This document shows, piece by piece, positions 7,637-15,912 of a stretch of 17,516 bases of DNA (its first letter is position 1; each line of letters starts with the position of its first letter). This stretch comes from Collinsella aerofaciens (GTDB lineage Bacteria > Actinomycetota > Coriobacteriia > Coriobacteriales > Coriobacteriaceae). The translations under genes were made by a program, and so were the position numbers. The stretch lies in assembly GCA_905213325.1 (NCBI GenBank), contig CAJMHW010000035.1:1-17516 (forward strand), written 5' to 3'. Below the pieces are notes generated by a model. The model worked only from the letters and a program-made list of their open reading frames with translations. It made no database searches and had not been told where the DNA came from.

Positions 7637-10600
7637 TTACGCCTCCTTCTTGGTCGAAGCAACAGAGCTGGCGGTGGCGGGCGCAGCGCCAGCGACACCA
7701 CCCGCCACATCAAAGCGAGCGACATCCGCGGCACTCGCGCGGCCGGTCACAATGTCAAACGCCAGCTCCTCGGCCTGCGCATGCGTCTTGCCCACGGCCT
7801 CGGCGGCGGCGACAATCGCCAGCACGCGCTCGTACTCGGTTGGAATGACCTTCACAAAGTGCTTGCTCATCGTCTCAAAGCTGTAGAGCAGCTTAATACC
7901 GCGCGGGCTCTGCGTCGCGTCCACGTGCTCCTGGATGAGCGCACGAATCTGCGCAAGCTCGCCGGCCGTCGGGGCTTTAAGCTCAACGCTCTCGTGGTTC
8001 ACACGGGCATCGAGCGTGCCGTACTGGTCAAAGACGTAAGCCACGCCGCCCGTCATGCCGGCGGCGAAGTTCTGCCCGACCTCGCCCAGGATGAGCGCCA
8101 GACCTCCCGTCATGTACTCGCAGCCATGGTTGCCGCAGCCCTCGACCACCACCGTGGCACCGGAGTTGCGTACGCCAAAGCGCTGGCCGGCCAGGCCGTT
8201 AATGAAGCCGCGGCCACTCGTAGCGCCAAAGAACGCAACGTTGCCCACGATGATGTTCTCGTCGAACTTGTAGGTCGCATGCGGGTTGGGGCGCACCGAC
8301 ACCTCGCCGCCCGAAAGGCCCTTGCCAAAGTAGTCGTTGGCGTCGCCGCACACGTTGAGCGTAATGCCGCGCGGCAGAAAGGCGCCAAAGCTCTGACCGG
8401 CCGAACCATCGCAATCGATGGTGATGGAGCCGGCGGGCAGACCCTCGGGATGCGCCTTGGTCACCGCGTTGCCCAAGATGGTGCCCACGCAACGGTTGAC
8501 GTTGGCGATATCGGCGCGGAAGCGAATCGGACGCAGGTGCGCACGGGCATCGGCCGTATAGGGCACAAACAACGTGGAGTCGAGCGTCTTGTCGAGCTCA
8601 CTGTCCGCAGCCATCTGCGGCAGGAAGTGACGACCGTCGGCACCCGGGATGTGGGCACCGAACTCGCAGGTCGCGCTCGCCAGCACGGGCGACAGATCGA
8701 GCAGGTTGGCCTTGCGGTTGCCCGGGACCTCAATCTGGCGCAAGCACTCGGGATGGCCGACCATCTCGTCGACGGTGCGGAAGCCCAGGCTCGCCATGAC
8801 CTCGCGCAGCTGCTCGGCAACAAAGAGCATAAAGTGTTCGACGTGCTCGGGCTTGCCGCGGAAGCCGCGACGCAGGCGGCAGTTTTGCGTGGCGATGCCG
8901 GCCGGGCAGGTATCCTGCTGGCAGTCGCGCTGCATAAGGCAGCCCATGGAGATGAGCGGCATGGTCGCAAAGCCAAACTCCTCGGCACCCAGCAGGCAGG
9001 CGACGGCGACGTCGGTGCCGTCCATGAGCTTGCCGTCGGCCTCGAGTACCACGCGCGAGCGCAGACCGTTTTGCAGCAACGTCTGTTGAGCCTCGGCAAG
9101 GCCAAGCTCCAGCGGCAGACCGGCGTGCCAGATCGAATCGCGCGCCGCAGCACCGGAGCCGCCGTTGTGGCCGCTGATCAAGATCTTGTCGGCGGCACCC
9201 TTGGCCACACCGGTGGCGATGGTGCCAACGCCGGCCTCGCTGACCAGCTTGACCGACACGCGTGCGCCGGGGTTGGCGTTCTTAAGATCGAAGATAAGCT
9301 CCGCCAGGTCCTCGATGGAGTAGATGTCGTGGTGCGGCGGAGGCGAGATCAGGCCGATACCGGGTGTGGACTGACGGACCTCGGCAATCCAAGGGTAGAC
9401 CTTCTTGCCGGGCAGGTGACCGCCCTCGCCGGGCTTGGCGCCCTGGGCCATCTTGATCTGAATCTCGAAGGCGCTGCACAGGTAGCGGCTCGTCACGCCA
9501 AAGCGCGCGCTTGCCACCTGCTTGATGGCGGAGTTCTTGGAGTCACCGTTAGCCAGCGGGGTCTCGCGACGCGGGTCCTCGCCGCCCTCGCCCGAGTTGG
9601 AACGGCCGTGCAGGCGGTTCATGGCGATGGCCATGCACTCGTGTGCCTCTTTGCTGATGGAGCCATACGACATGGCGCCGGTGTTAAAGCGGCGGACGAT
9701 GTTGAGCGCGGGCTCCACCTCGTCGAGCGAAACCGGCGTACGGCCGCTGGCATTAAAGTCGAGCAGGTCGCGTAGGCGCACGGCACGACCGGTGCAGTGC
9801 AGGCGGGCGCTGTACTCCTTAAAGGTATCGTAGCTGTCCTCGCGGCAGGCGGTCTGCAGTAGGTAGACGGTCTGGGGGTCAATCAGGTGATCCTCGCCGC
9901 CGAGCGGGCGCCACTTGGTCAGGCCCAGCGTGGGCAGCTGATCGGGAGCCGGGCTCTTAAGGATGGCGAGCGCGGCGTCATAGCGCTCATTCTGCTCGCG
10001 CTCGACGTCCTCGACACCCATACCGCCCACACGGCTCACCGTGCCGGCGAAATACGCGTTGACGAACTCCGGCGTAAAGCCAACGGCCTCGAAGATCTGC
10101 GCGGAGTGGTAGCTCTGCACCGTGGAGATGCCCATCTTGGACATGATGGAAACGATGCCGGCGGTCGCAGCCTTGTTGTAGTTGGCGATGCCCTGCCCGG
10201 CTGTCACGTCCAAATCGCCGTGCACCGCCAAGTCGCGAATGCACGCGTGCGCGTTGTACGGATAGATGCCGCTCGCGGAGTAGCCCACCAGTGCCGCAAA
10301 GTCGTGCGGGGACACAGCGTCGCCGCACTCCACCACGATGTCGGCAAAGGTACGCACGCCGGCGCGGATCAGGTGGTTGTGCACGCAGCCCACGGCGAGC
10401 AGCGACGGCACGGGCACCTCGCCCGCAGCGGCACGATCGCTCAACACCACGATGTTCACGCCGTCGCGGACCGCAGCCTCAACGTCCTCTGCAAGCTGCT
10501 TGAGCGCAGCCTGCAGCGCGCCCTCGCCGGCATCGCGGTGGTAGACGGCACGGAAGCGACGGGTCTTAAAGCCCACGCGGTCGATGGCGCAGATACGGTC

Positions 10601-12334
10601 GAACTCCTCCTCGCTCAGCAGCGGACGCTCCAGGCGCACCAGCTGGCAGGCCGTGCGGGAGTCCTCGAGCAGGTTGCCGTGGTTGCCCAGGTAGAGCGTG
10701 GTCGAGGTGACCATATGCTCGCGCAGGGCATCGATCGGCGGATTCGTGACCTGAGCGAACAGCTGGTAGAAGTAGTCAAAGAACGAGCGCGTCTTCTTGG
10801 ACAGGCAAGCCAGCGGCGCGTCGATGCCCATCGAGGCGAGCGGGGCCTTACCCTGCTGGGCCATGGGACGCACGACCTCGTCGACGTCATCCCAGTGGTA
10901 GCCGAGCTTGACCATTCGCACGGCGGCGGACACCTCGGCGTCCTCGGCGGGCGTTGCCGCAACGGGCTCATCGAGCGCGTCAACGGTCAGCGTCTCCTCG
11001 GCAATCCAGTCGCGGTAGGGCTTTTCCTTGGCATAACGGGCGCGCAGCTCGTCGTTGTAGATGACGCGGCCGCGGGCAAAATCGACCTCGAGCATCTGGC
11101 CCGGTCCCAGACAGCCGCTCGTCAGGATGTTCTCGGGGCTCACCTCGATGGTGCCCACCTCGCTCGCCAGCATAAAGCGGCCGTCGCGCGTCACGTAGTA
11201 GCGGGCGGGGCGCAGGCCGTTGCGGTCGAGGGCGGCACCCAGCGTGCGACCGTCGGTAAAGGCGATGGCGGCCGGGCCGTCCCAGGGCTCCATGAGCATG
11301 GACTGGTAGGCGTCGTAGGCGCGACGCTCCTCACTCAGACTATCGTTGTGGTCCCACGGCTCGGGCAACAGCATGGATGCGGCGCGCGTGAGCGGGCGAC
11401 CGTTCATGACCAAAAACTCAAGCACGTTGTCCAGAATCGCGGAGTCGGAACCCTCGCGGTTGATGATGGGCATCACGCGCTCAAGATCGTGCTGCAACAC
11501 GGGGCTGTACAGGTTGGGTTCGCGGGCGCGAATCCAGTTGACGTTGCCCTTGAGGGTGTTGATCTCGCCGTTGTGGATGATAAAACGGTTGGGGTGCGCA
11601 CGCTCCCAGCTGGGCGTGGTGTTGGTGGAGTAGCGCGAGTGGACGAGCGCCACGGCCGTTTTGACGGCGGCGTCGTTGAGGTCGATGAAGAAGCGGCGCA
11701 TCTGCGTGGCGACCAGCATGCCCTTGTACACGATGGTGCGCGAACTCATGGAACAGACGTAGAAAATCTTGTCGCGCAAGGCGAACTCAGCGTCGGCCTT
11801 CTTCTCGATGGTGCGACGGCACACGTACAGGCGACGCTCAAAGGCATCGCCGGCGGGCGTGTCGTCCGGACGGCCCAGGAAGGCCTGCAGGATGGTAGGC
11901 ATGCAGGCGCGGGCCGTCTCGCCCAGGTCGTGCGGGTCGACGGGCACCTCGCGCCAAAAGAGCAGCGGCACGCCAGCCTCGGCGCAGCCCTCCTCAAACA
12001 CGCGACGGGCATCCTCTACGCCCTTGTCGTCCTGCGGGAAGAACAGCATGGCCACGCCATAGTCGCCCTCTGCCGGCAGAATCTGGCCGCACTTTTGAGC
12101 CTCTTTACGGAAAAAGTGATGCGGAACCTGGAACAGGATGCCAGCGCCATCGCCGGTGTTCTTCTCGAGCCCCGTGCCGCCGCGGTGCTCCAAGTTGACC
12201 AGAATGGACAGTGCGTCGTCCAGAATCTGGTGATGGCGCTCACCGTTGATATCGGCAAGCGCGCCGATGCCACATGCATCGTGGTCGAATTCGGGGCGAT
12301 AAAGGCCCTGCTGCTGAGCGGAATCTGCCTGCAT
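7637..12334 (-). CDS. gltB: Glutamate synthase large subunit
   Basis: A 1565-residue enzyme, slightly longer than the usual ~1500. It has a 20-residue propeptide and then Cys21 (DACGIG), the N-terminal nucleophile of the class II glutamine amidotransferase domain (about 21-430). A central domain follows, then the FMN-binding synthase barrel (about 850-1220, with ISGHNGGSGAAARDS near 1054). The 3Fe-4S cysteines are C1132, C1138 and C1143 (CLMQRDCQQDTC). The GXGXG beta-helix domain (about 1290-1480) contains NGLAGQRFGVRNSG and GCGNHGCEYMTGG. Ammonia from glutamine is channelled to 2-oxoglutarate. GGGGAGG precedes ATG 12334. The Ala/Thr/Ser-rich tail (last ~25 residues) looks like a lineage-specific extension. 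The long open frames antisense to this gene are codon-bias artefacts. Confidence 0.98.
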   Translation of the reverse strand: MQADSAQQQGLYRPEFDHDACGIGALADINGERHHQILDDALSILVNLEHRGGTGLEKNTGDGAGILFQVPHHFFRKEAQKCGQILPAEGDYGVAMLFFPQDDKGVEDARRVFEEGCAEAGVPLLFWREVPVDPHDLGETARACMPTILQAFLGRPDDTPAGDAFERRLYVCRRTIEKKADAEFALRDKIFYVCSMSSRTIVYKGMLVATQMRRFFIDLNDAAVKTAVALVHSRYSTNTTPSWERAHPNRFIIHNGEINTLKGNVNWIRAREPNLYSPVLQHDLERVMPIINREGSDSAILDNVLEFLVMNGRPLTRAASMLLPEPWDHNDSLSEERRAYDAYQSMLMEPWDGPAAIAFTDGRTLGAALDRNGLRPARYYVTRDGRFMLASEVGTIEVSPENILTSGCLGPGQMLEVDFARGRVIYNDELRARYAKEKPYRDWIAEETLTVDALDEPVAATPAEDAEVSAAVRMVKLGYHWDDVDEVVRPMAQQGKAPLASMGIDAPLACLSKKTRSFFDYFYQLFAQVTNPPIDALREHMVTSTTLYLGNHGNLLEDSRTACQLVRLERPLLSEEEFDRICAIDRVGFKTRRFRAVYHRDAGEGALQAALKQLAEDVEAAVRDGVNIVVLSDRAAAGEVPVPSLLAVGCVHNHLIRAGVRTFADIVVECGDAVSPHDFAALVGYSASGIYPYNAHACIRDLAVHGDLDVTAGQGIANYNKAATAGIVSIMSKMGISTVQSYHSAQIFEAVGFTPEFVNAYFAGTVSRVGGMGVEDVEREQNERYDAALAILKSPAPDQLPTLGLTKWRPLGGEDHLIDPQTVYLLQTACREDSYDTFKEYSARLHCTGRAVRLRDLLDFNASGRTPVSLDEVEPALNIVRRFNTGAMSYGSISKEAHECMAIAMNRLHGRSNSGEGGEDPRRETPLANGDSKNSAIKQVASARFGVTSRYLCSAFEIQIKMAQGAKPGEGGHLPGKKVYPWIAEVRQSTPGIGLISPPPHHDIYSIEDLAELIFDLKNANPGARVSVKLVSEAGVGTIATGVAKGAADKILISGHNGGSGAAARDSIWHAGLPLELGLAEAQQTLLQNGLRSRVVLEADGKLMDGTDVAVACLLGAEEFGFATMPLISMGCLMQRDCQQDTCPAGIATQNCRLRRGFRGKPEHVEHFMLFVAEQLREVMASLGFRTVDEMVGHPECLRQIEVPGNRKANLLDLSPVLASATCEFGAHIPGADGRHFLPQMAADSELDKTLDSTLFVPYTADARAHLRPIRFRADIANVNRCVGTILGNAVTKAHPEGLPAGSITIDCDGSAGQSFGAFLPRGITLNVCGDANDYFGKGLSGGEVSVRPNPHATYKFDENIIVGNVAFFGATSGRGFINGLAGQRFGVRNSGATVVVEGCGNHGCEYMTGGLALILGEVGQNFAAGMTGGVAYVFDQYGTLDARVNHESVELKAPTAGELAQIRALIQEHVDATQSPRGIKLLYSFETMSKHFVKVIPTEYERVLAIVAAAEAVGKTHAQAEELAFDIVTGRASAADVARFDVAGGVAGAAPATASSVASTKKEA

Positions 12335-12403
12335 CGCGATCCTCCCCTAGATATTTAGACAGTCAATTGAATAGGCATACTAGGAGCATCGCCGGCCCGT
12401 TGT

Positions 12404-12435
12404 GTTTCCCACCCGTTTCGAAACAATCGCGTAAC
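12404..12435. promoter_or_regulatory. Candidate operator upstream of gltB
   Basis: On the plus strand GTTTC, 6 bases, GTTTC, GAAAC, 6 bases, GTAAC form a near-symmetric 32-bp block around the perfect palindrome GTTTCGAAAC (12415-12424), 70-101 bases before the gltB start. Pentamers GTnAC and GAAAC at 6-base spacing recall the actinobacterial GlnR box. That identity is inference; a dimeric repressor or activator of another family is equally possible. Confidence 0.35.
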
Positions 12436-12518
12436 GCGCGCCCTACGAGTGGACACCGCCGACCTCAAGGGCGACAACATAGGCCCCAAGTTCGGCCTGC
12501 AAACTCACCTCTTCAAAC

Positions 12519-12575
12519 GTCTCAATCTGTAACACCTAGACCCAATTTCCATCCCTAGTTGTTACAGATCAAGAC
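12519..12575. repeat. Solo copy of the 57-bp palindromic unit
   Basis: The same architecture as the 3475-5047 array: arm GTCTCAATCTGTAACA, a 25-base interior beginning CCTAGAC and ending CCTAGT, and arm TGTTACAGATCAAGAC. Both arm differences are G-U compatible in minus-strand RNA. It lies in the divergent gltB-gpmA gap, which otherwise holds only the promoter and operator candidates. Confidence 0.9.
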
Positions 12576-12633
12576 ATTTCGGTAACCCCCCTTTCACCAT
12601 CCTATTCAAATACAATAATTTTGTTAGTCTTGG

Positions 12634-12662
12634 TTAACTTTTGAGCCTAAAACGGGTATCCT
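12634..12662 (+). promoter_or_regulatory. Candidate sigma-70-type promoter of gpmA
   Basis: TTAACT and TATCCT are separated by exactly 17 bases inside an AT-rich patch, 52 bases before the gpmA start. The leader has a small hairpin GGCACG-CATGC-CGTGCC at 12681-12697. Each hexamer matches consensus at only four of six positions. Confidence 0.35.
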
Positions 12663-12714
12663 TTGCGGCGTCAAACAAACGGCACGCATGCCGTGCCACA
12701 TTAAGGAGGCCCCT

Positions 12715-13488
12715 ATGGCAAACCAGACAGACCGGCAGACGATCCAACTCGTCCTTATCCGCCACGGAGAGTCGGAGTGGAACAAACTCAACCTGTTCAC
12801 CGGCTGGACCGACGTAGAGCTCACCGACACGGGCCGCGAAGAAGCCGCCGCAGGCGGTCGAGCCCTCAAAGAAGCCGGTTTCGACTTTGACGTCTGCTAC
12901 ACTTCGCGCCTCAAGCGCGCGATCCACACCCTCAACATCGTGCTCGGCCAAATGGATCGCGAGTGGCTGCCCGTCATCAAATCCTGGAAGCTCAACGAGC
13001 GCCACTACGGCGCGTTGCAGGGTCTCAACAAGGCCGATGCCGCGACGGAGCACGGCGACGAACAGGTGCTCATCTGGCGCCGCTCCTTCGATATCTGCCC
13101 GCCGGCACTCGAGCCGAACGACGCGCGCGATCCCCACACCCAGGAGCAATACCGTGATGTCGCACCCGACCAGCTGCCCTACACCGAGTGCCTCAAGGAC
13201 ACGATAGCCCGTGCCTGGCCTTATTTCGAAGACGAGATTCGCCCCCAGATGCTCGCCGGCAAGCGCGTACTCATCGCCGCACACGGCAACTCCCTGCGCT
13301 CTCTCGTCATGAAGTTCGAGCACCTCACGCCCGAGGAGATCCTCAAGGTCAACATCCCCACCGGCGTGCCGCTCGTCTACACCTTCGATGCCGATTTCAA
13401 CGTCCTCGACAAGCGCTACATCGGCGACCCGGCGACCATCGCCGCCAAGATCGACGCCGTGGCCAACCAAGGCAAGGCGCGCAGGTAA
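12715..13488 (+). CDS. gpmA: 2,3-bisphosphoglycerate-dependent phosphoglycerate mutase
   Basis: A 257-residue cytoplasmic enzyme interconverting 3- and 2-phosphoglycerate in glycolysis and gluconeogenesis. The phosphohistidine motif LIRHGES places the catalytic His at 17. ERHYGALQG gives the acid/base Glu95, and AAHGNSLR gives the second His at 190. RSFDICPP and the long insert around 125-155 are typical of the cofactor-dependent mutases rather than short phosphatase relatives. ATG 12715 follows AAGGAGG at a 5-base spacing; an in-frame ATG at 12688 lacks a site. It precedes the Nramp gene by 75 bases on the same strand, but a hairpin lies between them. The gene is intact and of normal length. 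Confidence 0.97.
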   Translation: MANQTDRQTIQLVLIRHGESEWNKLNLFTGWTDVELTDTGREEAAAGGRALKEAGFDFDVCYTSRLKRAIHTLNIVLGQMDREWLPVIKSWKLNERHYGALQGLNKADAATEHGDEQVLIWRRSFDICPPALEPNDARDPHTQEQYRDVAPDQLPYTECLKDTIARAWPYFEDEIRPQMLAGKRVLIAAHGNSLRSLVMKFEHLTPEEILKVNIPTGVPLVYTFDADFNVLDKRYIGDPATIAAKIDAVANQGKARR

Positions 13489-13506
13489 CCCCAACCCAAA
13501 CCCGAC

Positions 13507-13541
13507 GCGTGGCGCCGCACGACCCAGATGCGACGCCACGC
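13507..13541. terminator. GC-rich hairpin between gpmA and the Nramp gene
   Basis: Thirteen-base arms GCGTGGCGCCGCA/TGCGACGCCACGC with one mismatch and a 9-base loop. There is no T tract, so it may attenuate or protect the transcript rather than terminate it. Confidence 0.45.
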
Positions 13542-13563
13542 CGCCCATACACAGGAGCGCACC

Positions 13564-14820
13564 ATGCTCAACCATCTCAAACAACACTTTGGCTCCCGAC
13601 GCACCGGTGGTCACGGAGGCCTAGACATCGCACGGCATATCGGCCCCGGATTGCTCGTGACCGTCGGCTTTATCGACCCGGGCAACTGGGCCTCCAATAT
13701 GGCCGCGGGCTCGCAGTTTGGCTACGCGCTGCTGTGGATCGTCACGCTGTCCACGATTATGCTGATCGTCTTGCAGCACAACGCGGCGCACCTGGGCATC
13801 GCCACGGGCACCTGTCTTGCCGAGGCCACGACACGCTACCTCCCCCGCATCGTGGGACGCGCAGTACTCGCCAGCGCCTATCTCGCGACCATCGCCACCG
13901 CCATGGCCGAAGTCCTGGGTGGCGCGATTGCCCTTCAAATGCTCTTTGGGCTGCCCGTGCGCGCGGGCTGCGTCATCGTGGCGGCAGTATCGATGGCGAT
14001 GCTCATGACGAGCTCCTACAAGCGCGCCGAGCGATGGATCATCGCCTTCGTAGGCGTGGTAGGACTCTCGCTTTTGGCTGAGTTTACGCTGGTCAAGGTC
14101 GACTGGCCGCAGGCCGCCGCAAGCTGGATCACACCCAGTATGCCCACCGGCTCGGCCGCGATTATCGTAAGTGTCCTAGGCGCGGTCGTTATGCCCCACA
14201 ACCTCTTCCTGCACTCCGAGGTCATCCAATCCATGCACTTCGAAGGCCAAGGCGAGCAGGTTATCGAGGAACGTCTGCGCTACGAGCTCTTCGACACGCT
14301 CTTTTCGATGGGCGTGGGCTGGGCGATCAACTCGGCCATGGTCATCCTGGCCGCAGCGACCTTCTTTGCGCATGGCATTGTCGTAGACGACCTCGCCGTC
14401 GCAGCGGACACGCTCTCCCCCATTCTGGGCCCGGCAAGCTCGACCATCTTTGCGGTGGCACTGCTGTTTGCGGGCATATCGAGTAGTGTGACGGTGGGCA
14501 TGGCGGCAGGCACCATCACCGCGGGCATGTTCGACGAGGAATACGACATCCACGACCGACATTCCTCGATCGGGGTGGCGGCCTGTTTCGTCGGCGCAGT
14601 GACGGCGTGTTTGGTCGTCCCGAATCCTTTTGAGGGTCTCATCTGGAGTCAGGCGCTGCTGTCTCTTCAGCTGCCGATTACGGTCTTTGTGCTCATACGG
14701 CTCACCAGCTCACGCCGCGTCATGGGCAAATACGCCAACTCGCGCCCGCTCAACGCGCTGCTCGTAGGGATCGGCGTCATCGTGACGATTCTCGACATCG
14801 TGCTGCTAACGGGAATGTAA
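13564..14820 (+). CDS. mntH: Nramp-family divalent metal transporter (MntH-like)
   Basis: A 418-residue inner-membrane proton-coupled importer of Mn2+/Fe2+ with about eleven hydrophobic helices. The two metal-site motifs are intact: DPGN at residues 38-41 in helix 1 (GFIDPGNWASN) and A207-x-x-MPH (210-212) in helix 6 (GAVVMPHNLFLHS). Asp, Asn, Ala and Met here are the residues that coordinate the metal in bacterial Nramps, so a transport-competent protein is expected. ATG 13564 follows AGGAG at 13553-13557; an upstream ATG at 13528 has no site. No MntR or Fur box is obvious upstream. Possibly read through from gpmA. Specificity for Mn over Fe is not decidable from sequence. Confidence 0.93.
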   Translation: MLNHLKQHFGSRRTGGHGGLDIARHIGPGLLVTVGFIDPGNWASNMAAGSQFGYALLWIVTLSTIMLIVLQHNAAHLGIATGTCLAEATTRYLPRIVGRAVLASAYLATIATAMAEVLGGAIALQMLFGLPVRAGCVIVAAVSMAMLMTSSYKRAERWIIAFVGVVGLSLLAEFTLVKVDWPQAAASWITPSMPTGSAAIIVSVLGAVVMPHNLFLHSEVIQSMHFEGQGEQVIEERLRYELFDTLFSMGVGWAINSAMVILAAATFFAHGIVVDDLAVAADTLSPILGPASSTIFAVALLFAGISSSVTVGMAAGTITAGMFDEEYDIHDRHSSIGVAACFVGAVTACLVVPNPFEGLIWSQALLSLQLPITVFVLIRLTSSRRVMGKYANSRPLNALLVGIGVIVTILDIVLLTGM

Positions 14821-14849
14821 TTGGGATGGCGTGGCTGTCCAGATATAAC

Positions 14850-14890
14850 GTCTCAATCTGTAACACGTGAGACCGTTTTAAACCGTCAGA
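14850..14890. repeat. Half copy of the 57-bp palindromic unit
   Basis: Only the left arm GTCTCAATCTGTAACA (14850-14865) and a 25-base interior with a GAGACCG...CCGTCAGA pattern are recognisable. The expected right arm at 14891 is missing and the sequence runs instead into the terminator stem at 14899. It is probably a decayed or truncated copy. Confidence 0.75.
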
Positions 14891-14898
14891 TAAATCAA

Positions 14899-14932
14899 AA
14901 GGGTCCCGGCCGAGAATTCGACCGGGACCCTT
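14899..14932 (-). terminator. Rho-independent terminator of the rubredoxin gene
   Basis: Arms AAGGGTCCCGG/CCGGGACCCTT with a 12-base loop. On the minus strand the stem is followed by TTTTGATTTA, so it ends transcription coming from the rubredoxin gene. No T tract follows on the plus strand. Confidence 0.85.
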
Positions 14933-14971
14933 GGACAGAGCTATGTTCGGCTTTCGCCGTGTGCCTGCGAG

Positions 14972-15115
14972 TTACTCCTCGACGAGCTCAAACTGATCGG
15001 GACCGACGCCGCACACCGGGCACACGTAGTCCTCGGGCAGCTCGGGCGTGTCGACCTCAACCTCGTAACCGCAAACGGTGCACACAAACTTATACGTCTC
15101 CTTCTCCTCAGCCAT
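14972..15115 (-). CDS. Rubredoxin-like protein, 47 aa
   Basis: A single small rubredoxin domain. The two iron-binding knuckles are CTVCGY (Cys12, Cys15) and CPVCGV (Cys32, Cys35), with the usual acidic stretch between them and an acidic end. Rubredoxins are one-electron carriers holding one Fe(SCys)4 site in the cytoplasm. The start ATG 15113-15115 is supported by GAGAGGAG 6 bases upstream; stop TAA at 14972-14974. It is short for the family (usually 52-54 residues). It follows the flavin reductase gene by 88 bases on the same strand and has its own candidate promoter and a strong terminator. The pair mirrors the fused flavin reductase-rubredoxin proteins of anaerobes, suggesting NAD(P)H-to-rubredoxin electron flow, perhaps for oxygen or NO detoxification. 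Confidence 0.92.
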   Translation of the reverse strand: MAEEKETYKFVCTVCGYEVEVDTPELPEDYVCPVCGVGPDQFELVEE

Positions 15116-15158
15116 GATGTTCTCCTCTCGAACGTGACTGCTGGTGTACTTACTTATT

Positions 15159-15186
15159 AGTATATATTCTCAATAACATAATGCAA
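15159..15186 (-). promoter_or_regulatory. Candidate promoter of the rubredoxin gene
   Basis: On the minus strand TTGCAT (15181-15186), 16 bases, then TATACT (15159-15164), in a conspicuously AT-rich stretch 44 bases before the start codon. This suggests rubredoxin can be transcribed apart from the flavin reductase gene. Confidence 0.5.
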
Positions 15187-15203
15187 GTATTTTTAGAACA
15201 TTT

Positions 15204-15707
15204 CTAGCCTTGATACGACGAAGCTTTGGGCGGCGTCTTGCCCTTTAGCACCTTGTGATAGTAGTCGTACGTCAGCGGCGTCTCGTCGCTCAGGCGCTCG
15301 GCATCCTCGACCTCGCCAATAAACAGCAGATGCGTGCCCACATCCACAGTGTCGATCAAACGGCAGCTAAACAGGGCCGCCGCGTGCTCGGGCACATAGG
15401 GCATGCCCAGAGCCGTCTCGCGGGTCTCGTATTTGGCAAACTTGTCATAATCGCTGCTGGTGCGGAACCCAAAGTTACCGATGTAGAGCATGTCGGCGGT
15501 CTGACCGATCACGGTCAGCGCGAACGCTTTAGCCGATGCGATAACGCCCGAGGTGACATTGTCCTTGTTCACGGCAACCGAAATACGCGGCGGCATGGAC
15601 GTCACCTGCACCGCAGTGTTGATGACGCAGCCGGCGCGCAGCCCGTCTGCCGCGGCGCTCACCACGTACAGGCCACTCGGCATGGTAAAGAACGCAGTTT
15701 TGTCCAT
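15204..15707 (-). CDS. Flavin reductase domain protein (FMN-binding)
   Basis: A 167-residue protein of the flavin reductase-like FMN-binding split-barrel family. The opening FTMPSGLYVVSA and the following GCVINTAVQVTSMPPRISVAVNK match the FMN-phosphate-binding region. HLLFIGEV near residue 128 and the closing PPKASSYQG are typical of the family. Such proteins pass electrons from NAD(P)H via FMN to a partner, here most likely the downstream rubredoxin. ATG 15707 has GGGGAG about 8 bases upstream; the frame extends 62 codons further back through the repeat and terminator region, but that part is non-coding in character. A terminator-like hairpin lies 55 bases before the start. Confidence 0.9.
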   Translation of the reverse strand: MDKTAFFTMPSGLYVVSAAADGLRAGCVINTAVQVTSMPPRISVAVNKDNVTSGVIASAKAFALTVIGQTADMLYIGNFGFRTSSDYDKFAKYETRETALGMPYVPEHAAALFSCRLIDTVDVGTHLLFIGEVEDAERLSDETPLTYDYYHKVLKGKTPPKASSYQG

Positions 15708-15761
15708 AACGATCACTCCCCTAGCTCGGGTTGGAACCTCATGAATGTATGTACCCACAAA

Positions 15762-15792
15762 AAAGGCGGCACCCATAACGGACGCCGCCTTT
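15762..15792 (-). terminator. Rho-independent terminator upstream of the flavin reductase gene
   Basis: AAAGGCGGC/GCCGCCTTT arms with a 13-base loop. On the minus strand the stem runs into TTTTTTG. It would end transcription from the smpB side, or could act as a leader attenuator because it lies only 55 bases before the flavin reductase start. Confidence 0.8.
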
Positions 15793-15834
15793 GAGACATA
15801 TGTGTCAGAACAGTAAGAAAGATGAGACGCCCGC

Positions 15835-15900
15835 AGTTGCGGTGAAATAGGGACTGAATAGCCCCTCAAACAGGAAAACAGTCCGTATTCCACCGCAACT
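15835..15900. repeat. Palindromic repeat, copy B (diverged)
   Basis: Arms at 15835-15856 and 15879-15900 match copy A at 840-906 (AGTTGCGGTGAAATA and ACCGCAACT) with two mismatches between arms; one of them is G-U compatible on the minus strand. The loop differs from copy A. It lies just after the smpB stop and ties the sequence up to base 15900 to the same genome as base 840. Confidence 0.8.
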
Positions 15901-15912
15901 TATACAGAGTGC

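Noticed and set aside
9887..12358. 823-codon open frame on the plus strand
   Set aside because: Shadow of gltB; composition is low-complexity His/Arg/Ala/Val-rich with no family signature.
12634..13614. 326-codon open frame on the minus strand
   Set aside because: Antisense to gpmA, whose catalytic residues are all present.
15708..15893. N-terminal extension of the flavin reductase
   Set aside because: The extension is translated palindrome and terminator sequence; the family start is at 15707, with a ribosome binding site.
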